This document shows, piece by piece, positions 1 to 9,820 of a DNA stretch of 64,000 nucleotides; the first letter of the stretch is position 1; each line of letters opens with the position of its first letter. The position numbers and the translations under genes were made by a program. Origin of the DNA: Streptococcus toyakuensis. GTDB lineage: Bacteria > Bacillota > Bacilli > Lactobacillales > Streptococcaceae. The DNA lies in contig NZ_AP024523.1 of NCBI RefSeq assembly GCF_024346585.1, positions 1,001,001 through 1,065,000 of the forward strand, given 5' to 3'. Below the pieces are notes generated by a model. It was not told the DNA's origin. It saw only the letters and a program-made list of their open reading frames with translations, and did not search any database.

Positions 1-1
1 G

Positions 2-250
2 AATAAGGCAGCTGCAGAATACAATGTTCCTGTGAAAGCAGCAGCAGGTGGCTATGGTGCTCACCGTGAAATGTTGCCAGAGTTTGATCTTGTTATCCTT
101 GCTCCTCAAGTGGCTTCAAACTTTGAAGATATGAAAGCAGAAACCGATAAACTCGGTATTAAACTTGCCAAGACAGAAGGCGCTCAATACATCAAATTAA
201 CCCGTGATGGAAAAGGTGCTCTTGCATTTGTACAAGCTCAATTCGATTAA
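2..250 (+). CDS. lacE: Lactose PTS EIICB component, C-terminal end (5' truncated by window)
   Basis: Partial gene. The reading frame is open from base 2 and ends in TAA at 248-250, giving about 82 residues. The sequence ([20 protein letters not shown], then an end in [10 protein letters not shown]) fits the end of the EIIB domain of a lactose/cellobiose-family PTS permease. LacE normally fuses a membrane EIIC domain to a cytoplasmic EIIB that passes phosphate from LacF (EIIA) to incoming lactose. The downstream 6-phospho-beta-galactosidase supports lactose over cellobiose. The phospho-cysteine of EIIB lies upstream of the window. The identification rests on recognition of the family and on synteny. 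Confidence 0.85.
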   Translation, partial: NKAAAEYNVPVKAAAGGYGAHREMLPEFDLVILAPQVASNFEDMKAETDKLGIKLAKTEGAQYIKLTRDGKGALAFVQAQFD

Positions 251-375
251 CGATAGGGACTGTGAAACAGTCTCCTCTCGTTACGGAAATCGCTATGGCG
301 GATTTCCTAATCGCCTTGTTAATTCGTCGGTAAAAAGATATCGTTTTTACCTCCTCATGTCACAATTTGGTGACT
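251..375 (+). repeat. Structured repeat element (three hairpins) between lacE and lacG
   Basis: Three hairpins follow the lacE stop. H1 is 258-263/267-272 (GACTGT-GAA-ACAGTC). H2 is 285-307 (GGAAA outer stem with UUUCC, inner UCGC/GCGG, one bulged base on the 3' side). H3 is 329-336/344-351 (GGTAAAAA/TTTTTACC, loop GATATCG). CTCATGTCACAA follows at 354-365. The same order, spacing, loops and linkers recur on the minus strand at 21332-21472, with different but still paired stems. No coding function is evident. I do not recognise it as BOX, RUP or SPRITE. Confidence 0.7.
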
Positions 376-384
376 CGGTACAAG

Positions 385-437
385 AAGTGAGATGGAGAAG
401 GATGGCTCACTGACTCCTCTCCTCTCACTTTTACTTT
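385..437 (+). terminator. Terminator-like stem-loop ahead of lacG
   Basis: AAGTGAGA (385-392) pairs with TCTCACTT (423-430), with further GGAG/CTCC pairing inside, and a T-rich run TTTACTTTATTT follows. It lies about 30 bases before the lacG start. It could reduce lacG transcription relative to lacE or stabilise the 3' end of the upstream mRNA. The long, partly unpaired interior makes efficient termination uncertain. Confidence 0.45.
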
Positions 438-455
438 ATTTAAATCATGAAATAG

Positions 456-1871
<1,416 letters not shown>

Positions 1872-1912
1872 TAGAATGAGTAATTAGATATAGAATTCTA
1901 GTGAGGCAAAAG

Positions 1913-2170
1913 ATGTTCAAAGATTTTATCCAATCAATTTATGAAAAAGTTTATATTATCAATTTTGATAAATGTTCTCAAATACCTCGTTTGACTAATG
2001 AGGAGCTGAAAAATCTTGGGAAATGGTATATCTCTACCGGTAAAGAATGGATTTGCCATTCAGACTATGAGCTAGAAGAATTTAAAAATATCTTTTTAAG
2101 TTTTATCAGTCCTGAAGAACGGGATAATATCTCCTTTGATTCAGATTTTATGCCGTTTCAACAATCATAA
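1913..2170 (+). CDS. Small hypothetical protein downstream of lacG
   Basis: 85 residues. ATG 1913 is preceded by GAGG with a six-base spacer, better than the GTG at 1901. The protein is acidic, rich in aromatic residues (WYISTGKEWICHSDYELEEF) and soluble, with no signal peptide or membrane segment. It lies 41 bases after lacG on the same strand and is followed by a strong bidirectional terminator, so it probably belongs to the end of the lac transcript. I do not recognise a domain. A small ORF at this place also occurs in pneumococcal genomes as I remember them. Function unknown. Confidence 0.6.
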   Translation: MFKDFIQSIYEKVYIINFDKCSQIPRLTNEELKNLGKWYISTGKEWICHSDYELEEFKNIFLSFISPEERDNISFDSDFMPFQQS

Positions 2171-2210
2171 AGAATCTAGGAAACTCTTTGTAAAAATCTT
2201 CATCCAAAAA

Positions 2211-2260
2211 TGCGTCATATCAAGATTCTTATTTTCTTGATATGACGCATTTTATTTTTT
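2211..2260. terminator. Bidirectional intrinsic terminator between lac operon and lacR
   Basis: A perfect 15-bp stem, TGCGTCATATCAAGA (2211-2225) with its complement at 2235-2249, is followed on the plus strand by TTTTATTTTTT and preceded by AAAAA, which gives a U tract on the minus strand. It separates the plus-strand lac genes from the convergent lacR. Confidence 0.9.
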
Positions 2261-2274
2261 ATCAATCCTCAGTT

Positions 2275-3042
2275 TTATGGTTTAGAAAGAATAATTTTTG
2301 TTTGTTTTGAAAGTTGTTCAAACGTTTCTTTGCTCAGTTTAGAATCTGAAACGATGGTATCAATATCAGAGATATTGTAGAAGGTATAGAAATCAAATTT
2401 ATTGAACTTACTATGGTCAGCTAGTAAGTATTTTTTATTGGAATTATTGAGGGCGATGCGTTGAGATTCACCTTCCTCTTCACTAAAGGTCGCAATCGCA
2501 TTGTCTTTAATACCATTACAGCTAACGAAAGCTTTAGAAAATTGGAGATTGGCTAGGTTTTGCAAGGTTAGTGTTCCGACAAAGGCTCCAGTGATAGAGC
2601 GGTAGTTTCCACCAATTAAAATCAAATCTGTTAGTTTTCGTTCGTTTAGAATGAGAAAGACTGGTAAACTGTTTGTTACAACACGAATATTATCAATTGG
2701 AAGTTCACGAGCAAAAGATTCCAAGGTTGTCCCTGGCCCAATAAAAATGGTTTCACCCTCATCAATTAAATGGCCTGCAAAACGGCTGATTTCTTGTTTT
2801 TCTGCGATTTGTAAGCCTTGTTTTTCAATATTGGAACGCTCATTATTTAAAATAGAACCTGTGCGAATTTTCTCAGCTCCACCGTGAACTCGAACAAGTA
2901 AATCCTTGTCTGCCAACTCTTGCAAGTAGCGTCTAGCAGTCATATCTGACACATCCAAGCGAGTCATGATTTCTTTTACAGTAATAGTTCCCTTTGTATT
3001 TACCGTTTCTAGAATATTATCTAGTTTTTCCTGCTTTAACAT
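2275..3042 (-). CDS. lacR: DeoR-family lactose PTS repressor
   Basis: 255 residues. DeoR-family regulator with an N-terminal winged helix-turn-helix (about residues 3-57, KEIMTRLDVSDMTARRYLQEL) and a C-terminal DeoR sensor domain of phosphosugar-isomerase fold (GPGTTLESFARELP, then GTLTLQNL). In lactic streptococci LacR represses the tagatose-6-phosphate and lactose genes and is relieved by tagatose-6-phosphate. Its position beside lacE-lacG supports that role here. I chose ATG 3042 over GTG 3051 because AGAGG lies nine bases before the ATG. It is transcribed convergently with the lac genes and has its own promoter. Confidence 0.85.
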   Translation of the reverse strand: MLKQEKLDNILETVNTKGTITVKEIMTRLDVSDMTARRYLQELADKDLLVRVHGGAEKIRTGSILNNERSNIEKQGLQIAEKQEISRFAGHLIDEGETIFIGPGTTLESFARELPIDNIRVVTNSLPVFLILNERKLTDLILIGGNYRSITGAFVGTLTLQNLANLQFSKAFVSCNGIKDNAIATFSEEEGESQRIALNNSNKKYLLADHSKFNKFDFYTFYNISDIDTIVSDSKLSKETFEQLSKQTKIILSKP

Positions 3043-3067
3043 CGTTATCACCTCTATTTCTATTACT

Positions 3068-3096
3068 ATTTTATCATAAAGTATTCAATCAATCAA
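3068..3096 (-). promoter_or_regulatory. Putative promoter of lacR
   Basis: On the minus strand TTGATT (3096-3091) and TAAAAT (3073-3068) are separated by 17 bases, about 25 bases before the lacR ribosome-binding site. The AT-rich flank fits a sigma-A promoter. Tandem GATT repeats make the exact -35 uncertain. Confidence 0.55.
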
Positions 3097-3107
3097 TTTA
3101 AAAAACA

Positions 3108-3160
3108 AAAGAAAACAAAAACAAAAATATCATGGTTGTTTTAAACAAGCCATGATATTT
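3108..3160 (-). terminator. Intrinsic terminator of the nrdHEF operon
   Basis: AAATATCATGG (3125-3135) pairs perfectly with CCATGATATTT (3150-3160). On the minus strand the stem is followed by TTTTTGTTTTTGTTTTC. It lies 24 bases after the nrdF stop. Confidence 0.85.
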
Positions 3161-3184
3161 GTTATCAGTTCTGGGATAATTGAA

Positions 3185-4147
3185 TTAGTCTAAACCGTAG
3201 TTATAGTCATCGTCTTGCATGGCTTCAACTTCGCCAAGAAGGTAACCATTTCCGACTTGAGAGAAGAAGTCATGGTTGGAAGTTCCTGTTGAAATACCGT
3301 TCATAACGATTGGGTTGACATCTTCAGCTGAATCTGGGAAAAGTGGATCTTGTCCCATGTTCATGAGAGCTTTATTGGCATTGTAGCGAAGGAAGGTTTT
3401 AACCTCTTCAGTCCAACCAACACCGTCATAAAGACTCTCTGTGTAGCCTTCTTCATTTTCATAAAGAGTATAGAGTAGGTCGTACATCCATTCTTTGAGT
3501 TTTTCTTGCTCTTCTTCAGGCAATTCATTGAAACCAAGTTGGAATTTGTAACCAATGTAGGTTCCGTGAACAGACTCGTCACGAATAATCAATTTAATGA
3601 TTTCTGCAACGTTGGCTAGTTTGTTGTTACCGAGATAGTAGAGGGGAGTGAAGAAACCAGAGTAGAAGAGGAAGGTTTCGAGGAAGACGCTGGCAACTTT
3701 CTTTTCAAGTGGGCTGCCGTTTAGGTAGATTTCGTTGACAATCTCAGCCTTCTTTTGTAGGTAAGGATTGGTATTGGTCCATTCGAAAATTTCTTCAATC
3801 TCAGCCTTAGTATTTAAGGTAGAAAAGATTGATGAGTAAGATTTAGCGTGGACAGATTCCATAAATTGGATGTTATTGAAAACAGCTTCCTCATGTGGTG
3901 TACGGATGTCTGCGCGAAGGGCTTCAACCCCAGTTTCAGATTGCATAGTGTCAAGAAGGGTTAAACCACCAAAAACTTTTCCGACCAAGTCTTTCTCTTT
4001 GTTAGATAGCTTTCTCCAGTCATCCAAGTCGTTTGATAAGGGAATACGTGTATCGAGCCAAAATTGCTCCGTCAGTTTTTCCCAAGTTGATTTGTCGATG
4101 ACATCTTCGATGGCATTCCAGTTAATGGCTTTGTAGTAAGTTTCCAT
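3185..4147 (-). CDS. nrdF: Ribonucleotide reductase class Ib, beta (small) subunit
   Basis: 320 residues, typical for NrdF. It carries the dimanganese/diferric tyrosyl-radical cofactor that starts nucleotide reduction in NrdE. Metal-ligand segments are visible as QSETGVEALR, FMESVHAKSYSSIF, FLETFLFYSGF and IIRDESVHGTYIG. The shorter length and the QSET motif fit class Ib, not Ia. It is the last gene of nrdH-nrdE-nrdF, and a terminator-like hairpin in the nrdE-nrdF gap may lower its expression. NrdI, needed for manganese cofactor assembly, is not in the window. Confidence 0.95.
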   Translation of the reverse strand: METYYKAINWNAIEDVIDKSTWEKLTEQFWLDTRIPLSNDLDDWRKLSNKEKDLVGKVFGGLTLLDTMQSETGVEALRADIRTPHEEAVFNNIQFMESVHAKSYSSIFSTLNTKAEIEEIFEWTNTNPYLQKKAEIVNEIYLNGSPLEKKVASVFLETFLFYSGFFTPLYYLGNNKLANVAEIIKLIIRDESVHGTYIGYKFQLGFNELPEEEQEKLKEWMYDLLYTLYENEEGYTESLYDGVGWTEEVKTFLRYNANKALMNMGQDPLFPDSAEDVNPIVMNGISTGTSNHDFFSQVGNGYLLGEVEAMQDDDYNYGLD

Positions 4148-4225
4148 TTAAAATCTCTTTCTGTGTTTAGTATTGCGAACTCACAATTATTTCTACTTTA
4201 CCATAATTCTATAGGAGTATCGCAC

Positions 4226-4248
4226 AAAAAGTCGGAAGCCCGACTTTT
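4226..4248 (-). terminator. Hairpin terminator in the nrdE-nrdF gap
   Basis: AAAAGTCGG pairs with CCGACTTTT around an AAGC loop, and the minus strand reads into UUUUU. It lies about 90 bases after nrdE and 80 before nrdF, so it may attenuate nrdF or imply a separate nrdF promoter. No NrdR box was seen in this gap. Confidence 0.7.
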
Positions 4249-4335
4249 AAAATGTTACATAAATTATGTTATGACCTAGTAGATTTGATTTTATCAGTGC
4301 TGCTTAGGGGAAAAATAATGTTTCTATGCTAGAAA

Positions 4336-6495
4336 CTAAATCACACAGCTTTCACATTGGTTGGCGCCGACTTCTCCACCGTCATCAGTAAAGGTACGGA
4401 CGTAGTAGATAGACTTGATTCCCTTGTTAAAGGCATAGTTACGAAGGATGGACAAGTCACGTGTCGTTTGTTTATTTTCCCTCTTCCATTCGTAAAGGCC
4501 TTTTGGAATGTCACTACGCATGAAGAGGGTGAGTGAAAGTCCTTGATCCACGTGTTCAGTCGCAGCAGCGTAAACATCGATGACTTTACGCATATCCATA
4601 TCGTAGGCAGAAGTGTAGTAAGGAATGGTTTCTGTAGACAAGCCAGCAGCAGGGTAGTAGATTTTACCAATTTTCTTCTCTTGGCGTTCTTCGATACGTT
4701 GCGTAATCGGGTGGATAGAAGCAGAAACGTCGTTGATATAGCTGATAGAACCATTTGGTGCTACAGCAAGGCGGTTTTGGTGGTAAAGACCATCTGCTTG
4801 AACCTTGTCGCGAAGTTCAGCCCAGTCAGCAGCACTTGGGATAAAGACATCTTTGAAGAGTTCTTTAACATGTTCTGATTTTGGAACAAACTCGCCTGTA
4901 ATATACTTGTCGAAGTAGCTTCCGTTAGCATAGTCTGATTTTTCAAAATTGTGGAAGGTGATACCACGTTCACGCGCGATATTGTTTGACTCAACCAAAG
5001 TCCAGTAGTTCATAAGCATAAAGTAGATGCTTGTAAAGTCAACAGACTCAGGCGATCCATACTCAATCAGTTGTTGGGCAAGGTAGCTGTGAAGTCCCAT
5101 GGCACCAAGACCAAAAGTATGAGCTTGGCTATTTCCATGGTCAATCGTAGGTACAGCCACGATGTGCGAACTATCTGTAACGAAAGTAAGGGCACGAACC
5201 ATAGCACGGATTGAGCGACCAAAGTCAGGTGAAGTCATCATGTTGACTACGTTGGTTGAACCAAGGTTACATGAAACGTCCGTTCCCATTTGAAGGAATT
5301 CTTGAGCATCGTTGATCAAGCTTGGTTCTTGGACTTGAAGAATTTCAGAACACAAGTTACTCATGATAATCTTACCATCAACAGGATTTGCACGGTTAGC
5401 CGTATCAATGTTGACTACATAAGGGTAGCCAGACTCTTGTTGCAATTTAGAGATTTCAGTTTCCAAATCACGCGCCTTGATTTTTGTCTTGCGAATATTT
5501 GGATTTGCGACCAATTCATCGTATTTTTCAGTGATGTCGATGTAGTTGAATGGCACACCGTATTCTTTTTCTACAGAGTAAGGACTGAAGAGGTACATTT
5601 CTTCATTTTTACGAGCCAATTCGTAGAATTTATCTGGTACTACAACACCAAGTGATAGGGTTTTGACACGAACTTTTTCATCGGCATTTTCTTTCTTAGT
5701 TGAAAGGAAGGCGATGATGTCTGGGTGAAAGACATTGAGGTAAACCACCCCAGCACCTTGACGTTGACCCAATTGGTTAGAGTAAGAGAAACTGTCTTCG
5801 AAAAGCTTCATAACAGGAACGACACCTGAAGCAGCTCCTTCATAACCCTTGATAGGTGCACCAGCTTCACGAAGGTTGCTGAGGGTAATTCCCACACCAC
5901 CACCAATACGTGAAAGTTGAAGAGCTGAGTTGATAGAACGTCCGATAGAGTTCATATCATCCGTCACTTGGATTAGGAAGCAAGATACCAACTCCCCACG
6001 ACGAGCACGTCCAGCATTCAAGAAGGAAGGAGTAGCAGGTTGGTAGCGTTGGTGGATGATTTCATTGGCAATATCGATTGCAACAGCTTCATTCCCATCA
6101 GCGAAATAAAGGGCGTTAAAGAAGACACGGTCTTCCATATTTTCAAGATAGTATTCACCGTCATTAGTCTTTAAGGCATATTGATTGTAAAATTTATAAG
6201 CTGCCATGAATGACTTGAATTGGAAGTTTTGGTCTTTGATAAATTGAGCCAATTCTTCCAAGAACTCTGGACGGTATTTCTTGATAAAGGCTGTTTCGAT
6301 GTAGTTGTGTTCAATGAGGTAATTGATTTTGTCTTTGATTGAATCAAAAACCATAGTGTTTGGAACTACATTTTCTTTAAAGAAGGCATCCAAGGCTTCC
6401 TTATCTTTATGAAGCATGATTTGTCCATTAACAGGACGGTTAATTTCGTTATTAAGACGGAAGTAAGTCACGTCTTCAAGATGTTTTAATCCCAT
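4336..6495 (-). CDS. nrdE: Ribonucleotide reductase class Ib, alpha (large) subunit
   Basis: 719 residues, typical for NrdE. It reduces ribonucleoside diphosphates to deoxy forms with radical transfer from NrdF. Visible elements are the N-terminal NrdE extension, the first active-site cysteine in RRGELVSCFL, a second in SNLCSEI, the region LGSTNVVNMM, and the C-terminal redox pair ending QCESCVI, which is re-reduced by NrdH. There is no N-terminal ATP cone of the class Ia type. It lies 80 bases after nrdH, in the same operon. Confidence 0.96.
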   Translation of the reverse strand: MGLKHLEDVTYFRLNNEINRPVNGQIMLHKDKEALDAFFKENVVPNTMVFDSIKDKINYLIEHNYIETAFIKKYRPEFLEELAQFIKDQNFQFKSFMAAYKFYNQYALKTNDGEYYLENMEDRVFFNALYFADGNEAVAIDIANEIIHQRYQPATPSFLNAGRARRGELVSCFLIQVTDDMNSIGRSINSALQLSRIGGGVGITLSNLREAGAPIKGYEGAASGVVPVMKLFEDSFSYSNQLGQRQGAGVVYLNVFHPDIIAFLSTKKENADEKVRVKTLSLGVVVPDKFYELARKNEEMYLFSPYSVEKEYGVPFNYIDITEKYDELVANPNIRKTKIKARDLETEISKLQQESGYPYVVNIDTANRANPVDGKIIMSNLCSEILQVQEPSLINDAQEFLQMGTDVSCNLGSTNVVNMMTSPDFGRSIRAMVRALTFVTDSSHIVAVPTIDHGNSQAHTFGLGAMGLHSYLAQQLIEYGSPESVDFTSIYFMLMNYWTLVESNNIARERGITFHNFEKSDYANGSYFDKYITGEFVPKSEHVKELFKDVFIPSAADWAELRDKVQADGLYHQNRLAVAPNGSISYINDVSASIHPITQRIEERQEKKIGKIYYPAAGLSTETIPYYTSAYDMDMRKVIDVYAAATEHVDQGLSLTLFMRSDIPKGLYEWKRENKQTTRDLSILRNYAFNKGIKSIYYVRTFTDDGGEVGANQCESCVI

Positions 6496-6575
6496 AAAAT
6501 TTCCCTTATCTAATTACAAAAGAAAGGCTTCTAAGTTAGCCCTAAAAGCAGTTTCTTCTGGATGATGTACTAAGA

Positions 6576-6794
6576 TTATGCTAATTGTTTCAGTTTTCCT
6601 GGTTGGAAACCTGAAAAGACTTCAGTTGGTGTTTGAATAATAGGAGCTGCGCTAAAACCGAGTTCTTTGACTTGATCGATGTACTCAGGCTGCTCATCAA
6701 GATTGATTTCTTTATATTCAACGTTATTACTGTCCAAGAAACGCTTGGTCATTTTACATTGGACACAATTGTTTTTAGAATAAACGGTTACCAT
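6576..6794 (-). CDS. nrdH: Glutaredoxin-like NrdH-redoxin
   Basis: 72 residues. Thioredoxin-fold protein with the redox motif CVQC near the N-terminus (YSKNNCVQCKMTKRFL) and the NrdH-type region GFSAAPIIQT before the end. It hands electrons from thioredoxin reductase to the C-terminal cysteines of NrdE. First gene of nrdHEF, with a strong promoter and paired NrdR boxes directly upstream. ATG 6794 is preceded by GAGGAG at good spacing. Confidence 0.93.
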   Translation of the reverse strand: MVTVYSKNNCVQCKMTKRFLDSNNVEYKEINLDEQPEYIDQVKELGFSAAPIIQTPTEVFSGFQPGKLKQLA

Positions 6795-6828
6795 TGTGTA
6801 ACTCCTCTTTAAAATTTAATTCTATCCT

Positions 6829-6856
6829 AGTATATCAGAAAATAAAATTTTGTCAA
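6829..6856 (-). promoter_or_regulatory. Promoter of nrdHEF
   Basis: On the minus strand a consensus TTGACA (6856-6851) and TATACT (6834-6829) are separated by 16 bases, 35 bases before the nrdH start. The adjacent NrdR boxes lie just upstream of the -35. Confidence 0.8.
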
Positions 6857-6862
6857 TGATTT

Positions 6863-6920
6863 GAACTAAATATAGTGGTCTTTTTTTCTAGTCAAGCTCA
6901 CAAAACACAATATGTAGTGT
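6863..6920. promoter_or_regulatory. Paired NrdR boxes upstream of nrdH
   Basis: Box 1 (6905-6920), ACACAATATGTAGTGT, fits the 16-base NrdR consensus closely. Box 2 (6863-6878), GAACTAAATATAGTGG, matches most positions. Their starts are 42 bases apart, close to four helical turns, as expected for NrdR, which binds paired boxes. This implies ATP/dATP-dependent repression of nrdHEF. nrdR itself is not in the window. Confidence 0.75.
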
Positions 6921-7051
6921 TTGTTTTATAAAACAGCAATGATTATCCTAGAAGTAGTTTTTTGGAAAACTATATCCTGTGTTTTGTTATCTAGAATAGA
7001 AGATTTTCAGCAAGTTATCTGAAAGGAAATCGAATAAATCCCATAAAATGC

Positions 7052-7080
7052 TTGAAAAAAATCCTAGAAGATGGTATAAT
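7052..7080 (+). promoter_or_regulatory. Promoter of ptsHI
   Basis: TTGAAA (7052-7057) and a perfect TATAAT (7075-7080) are separated by 17 bases. The 5' leader is about 55 bases with AAGGAGAG before ptsH. The rest of the gap to nrdH (6921-7051) is AT-rich with no recognised site. Confidence 0.85.
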
Positions 7081-7142
7081 ACCAAATTGTAAGGGTTATC
7101 ACATATAACTCAAAAAAGAAAGAACAAAAGGAGAGTCAAACT

Positions 7143-7406
7143 ATGGCTTCTAAAGATTTCCACGTAGTGGCAGAAACAGGTATTCACGCACGTCCAGCAA
7201 CATTGTTGGTACAAACTGCAAGCAAATTTGCTTCAGATATCACTCTTGAGTACAAAGGTAAATCAGTTAACCTTAAATCAATCATGGGTGTTATGAGTCT
7301 TGGTGTTGGCCAAGGTGCTGATGTAACTATCTCAGCTGAAGGTGCAGATGCAGATGACGCTATCGCTGCAATCTCAGAAACAATGGAAAAAGAAGGATTG
7401 GCATAA
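7143..7406 (+). CDS. ptsH: Phosphocarrier protein HPr
   Basis: 87 residues. General PTS phosphocarrier. His15 in ETGIHARPA accepts phosphate from Enzyme I. Ser46 in LKSIMGVMS is the HPr-kinase site used for CcpA-dependent catabolite repression in Firmicutes. Length and both sites are canonical. Preceded by AAGGAGAG and followed five bases later by ptsI, so the two are cotranscribed. Partner proteins that depend on it in this window include LacE and DhaM. Confidence 0.98.
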   Translation: MASKDFHVVAETGIHARPATLLVQTASKFASDITLEYKGKSVNLKSIMGVMSLGVGQGADVTISAEGADADDAIAAISETMEKEGLA

Positions 7407-7411
7407 GGAAA

Positions 7412-9145
7412 ATGACAGAAATGCTTAAAGGAATCGCAGCATCTGACGGTGTTGCAGTTGCAAAAGCATATCTACTCGTTCAACCGGATTTGTCATTCGA
7501 GACTGTTTCAGTCGAAGATACAAACGCAGAAGAGGCTCGTTTGGATGTAGCTCTTGAAGCTTCTCAAAACGAGCTTTCTCTTATCCGTGAGAAAGCTGTA
7601 GGTACGCTTGGTGAAGAAGCGGCTCAAGTTTTTGACGCTCATTTGATGGTTCTTGCTGACCCAGAATTGATTGGTCAGATTAAAGAAACAATCCGTGCTA
7701 AGAAAGTCAATGCAGAAGCAGGTCTTAAAGAAGTGACTGACATGTTCATCACTATCTTTGAAGGCATGGAAGATAACCCATATATGCAAGAACGTGCAGC
7801 GGATATCCGCGACGTGACAAAACGTGTATTGGCAAATCTTCTTGGTAAGAAATTGCCAAACCCAGCTTCTATCAATGAAGAAGTAATCGTGATTGCGCAT
7901 GACTTGACACCATCTGATACAGCTCAATTGGACAAAAACTTTGTAAAAGCTTTTGTAACAAATATCGGTGGACGTACAAGCCACTCAGCTATCATGGCAC
8001 GTACACTTGAAATTGCAGCTGTATTGGGAACAAATAACATCACTGAAGTGGTGAAAGACGGTGATATCCTTGCCGTTAACGGAATTACTGGTGAAGTGAT
8101 TATCAACCCAACAGATGAACAAGCGGCAGAATTTAAAGCAGCTGGTGAAGCTTATGCTAAACAAAAAGCTGAATGGGCACTTTTGAAAGATGCTCAAACA
8201 GTGACTGCTGACGGTAAATACTTCGAGTTGGCTGCTAACATCGGTACTCCAAAAGACGTGGAAGGTGTTAACAACAACGGTGCAGAAGCGGTTGGACTTT
8301 ACCGTACAGAGTTCTTGTACATGGATTCTCAAGATTTCCCAACTGAAGATGAGCAGTATGAAGCATACAAAGCTGTTCTTGAGGGAATGAATGGTAAACC
8401 AGTGGTTGTTCGTACAATGGATATCGGTGGAGATAAGGAACTTCCTTACTTCGATATGCCACATGAAATGAACCCATTCCTTGGATTCCGTGCCCTTCGT
8501 ATCTCTATTTCTGAAACTGGAGATGCAATGTTCCGTACACAAATCCGTGCCCTTCTTCGTGCTTCTGTTCATGGTCAATTGCGTATCATGTTCCCAATGG
8601 TTGCCCTTTTGAAAGAATTCCGTGCAGCCAAAGCAGTTTATGAAGAAGAAAAAGCAAACCTTCTTTCTGAAGGAGTTGCAGTTGCGGATGACATCCAAGT
8701 TGGTATCATGATTGAAATCCCTGCAGCAGCAATGCTTGCAGACCAATTTGCAAAAGAAGTAGACTTCATGTCAATTGGAACAAACGACTTGATCCAATAC
8801 TCAATGGCAGCAGACCGTATGAACGAGCAAGTTTCATACCTTTACCAACCATATAACCCATCAATCCTTCGCTTGATCAACAACGTTATCAAGGCAGCTC
8901 ACGCTGAAGGTAAATGGGCTGGTATGTGTGGTGAGATGGCTGGTGACCAAAAAGCTGTTCCACTTCTTGTCGGAATGGGCTTGGATGAGTTCTCTATGTC
9001 AGCAACATCAGTCCTTCGTACACGTAGCTTGATGAAGAAATTGGACACTGCTAAGATGGAAGAGTACGCTAACCGTGCCCTTACAGAGTGTTCAACAATG
9101 GAAGAAGTCCTTGAACTTCAAAAAGAATACGTTAACTTCGATTAA
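7412..9145 (+). CDS. ptsI: PTS Enzyme I (phosphoenolpyruvate-protein phosphotransferase)
   Basis: 577 residues. Transfers phosphate from PEP to HPr. The N-terminal phosphohistidine domain carries [12 protein letters not shown] with the active histidine at position 191. The C-terminal PEP-binding barrel contains [35 protein letters not shown] and the cysteine segment [10 protein letters not shown]. The codon use is that of a highly expressed gene. It lies five bases after ptsH and a weak hairpin follows the stop. The ATG at 7412 has only a modest ribosome-binding site (AAGGAAA), as is usual for coupled translation. Confidence 0.98.
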   Translation: MTEMLKGIAASDGVAVAKAYLLVQPDLSFETVSVEDTNAEEARLDVALEASQNELSLIREKAVGTLGEEAAQVFDAHLMVLADPELIGQIKETIRAKKVNAEAGLKEVTDMFITIFEGMEDNPYMQERAADIRDVTKRVLANLLGKKLPNPASINEEVIVIAHDLTPSDTAQLDKNFVKAFVTNIGGRTSHSAIMARTLEIAAVLGTNNITEVVKDGDILAVNGITGEVIINPTDEQAAEFKAAGEAYAKQKAEWALLKDAQTVTADGKYFELAANIGTPKDVEGVNNNGAEAVGLYRTEFLYMDSQDFPTEDEQYEAYKAVLEGMNGKPVVVRTMDIGGDKELPYFDMPHEMNPFLGFRALRISISETGDAMFRTQIRALLRASVHGQLRIMFPMVALLKEFRAAKAVYEEEKANLLSEGVAVADDIQVGIMIEIPAAAMLADQFAKEVDFMSIGTNDLIQYSMAADRMNEQVSYLYQPYNPSILRLINNVIKAAHAEGKWAGMCGEMAGDQKAVPLLVGMGLDEFSMSATSVLRTRSLMKKLDTAKMEEYANRALTECSTMEEVLELQKEYVNFD

Positions 9146-9153
9146 TGTCATTA

Positions 9154-9175
9154 ACCTAGTTGCAAGGTTTTTTGA
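9154..9175 (+). terminator. Possible short terminator after ptsI
   Basis: AACCT (9154-9158) pairs with AGGTT (9166-9170), followed by TTTT. The stem is only five pairs, so this is a weak candidate placed mainly by its position after the ptsI stop. Confidence 0.4.
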
Positions 9176-9269
9176 TACATTTGGGAATAGTATAGTCTTG
9201 TGAAGTCCACTTTTCAATGATGAAGAGGCATGATATAATAGGAGAAACAAATAGAATAAGAGAGAAATC

Positions 9270-9764
9270 ATGTCTAAAGAAATTGATATTGAGTATTACC
9301 ACCAGCTAGCCTTGCAAAAGCAAAAGGAGCACCGTAAAATTTTAGCCAATTTAAAGAAAAAACCACCAAAAAATCTGGATAAGATAGCCCAACAGATTCA
9401 CCAAGAAGTTTTTGCGGAGATTGATTGTACGGCCTGTGCTAACTGTTGCAAGACATTGGGGCCTGACTTTAAAGAAGCGGATATTACACGAATCGCCAAG
9501 TATTTTAAGATGAAATTACCTGCTTTTGAAGCGGAGTTTCTGCAGGTAGATGAAGATGGGGATAAGGTTTTTAAATCCATGCCTTGTCCCTTTCTAGGAG
9601 GAGATAATCTCTGTTCCATCTATGATGTTCGTCCAAAGGCGTGTCGTGAATTTCCCCATACAGACAGGAAAAAAATCCATCAAATCAACCATTTGACGAT
9701 TAAGAATACCTTGACCTGTCCAGCAGCCTATCTCTTTGTTGAGAAATTAAAGGATAAGTTATAG
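9270..9764 (+). CDS. YkgJ-family cysteine cluster protein
   Basis: 164 residues. Contains the CxxCxxCC motif (DCTACANCCKTLG, about residues 52-64), then CPFLGG-x3-CSIYDVRPKACREFP and a final cysteine in TLTCPAAYLF. This is the YkgJ/UPF0153 pattern, thought to bind zinc or an iron-sulfur cluster. The substrate is unknown. The charged lysine-rich N-terminus lacks a signal peptide, so it is cytoplasmic. It has its own extended -10 (TATAAT near 9232). Function cannot be assigned beyond the metal-binding family. Confidence 0.8.
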   Translation: MSKEIDIEYYHQLALQKQKEHRKILANLKKKPPKNLDKIAQQIHQEVFAEIDCTACANCCKTLGPDFKEADITRIAKYFKMKLPAFEAEFLQVDEDGDKVFKSMPCPFLGGDNLCSIYDVRPKACREFPHTDRKKIHQINHLTIKNTLTCPAAYLFVEKLKDKL

Positions 9765-9820
9765 AGATTTAAAGGATAAAAAATTTCTAATAATAACTAG
9801 TAATATGAAGGGAGAACTCT

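Noticed and set aside
204..413. A plus-strand 69-codon frame from inside lacE into the gap
   Set aside because: It crosses the structured repeat and its composition reflects the hairpins; no ribosome-binding site.
4341..5655. Long frames on both strands overlapping nrdE
   Set aside because: nrdE is unbroken over 719 codons with family motifs; the other frames show no family resemblance.
7985..8746. A 253-codon minus-strand frame inside ptsI
   Set aside because: Cysteine- and phenylalanine-rich translation typical of an antisense shadow of a highly expressed gene; no start signals.
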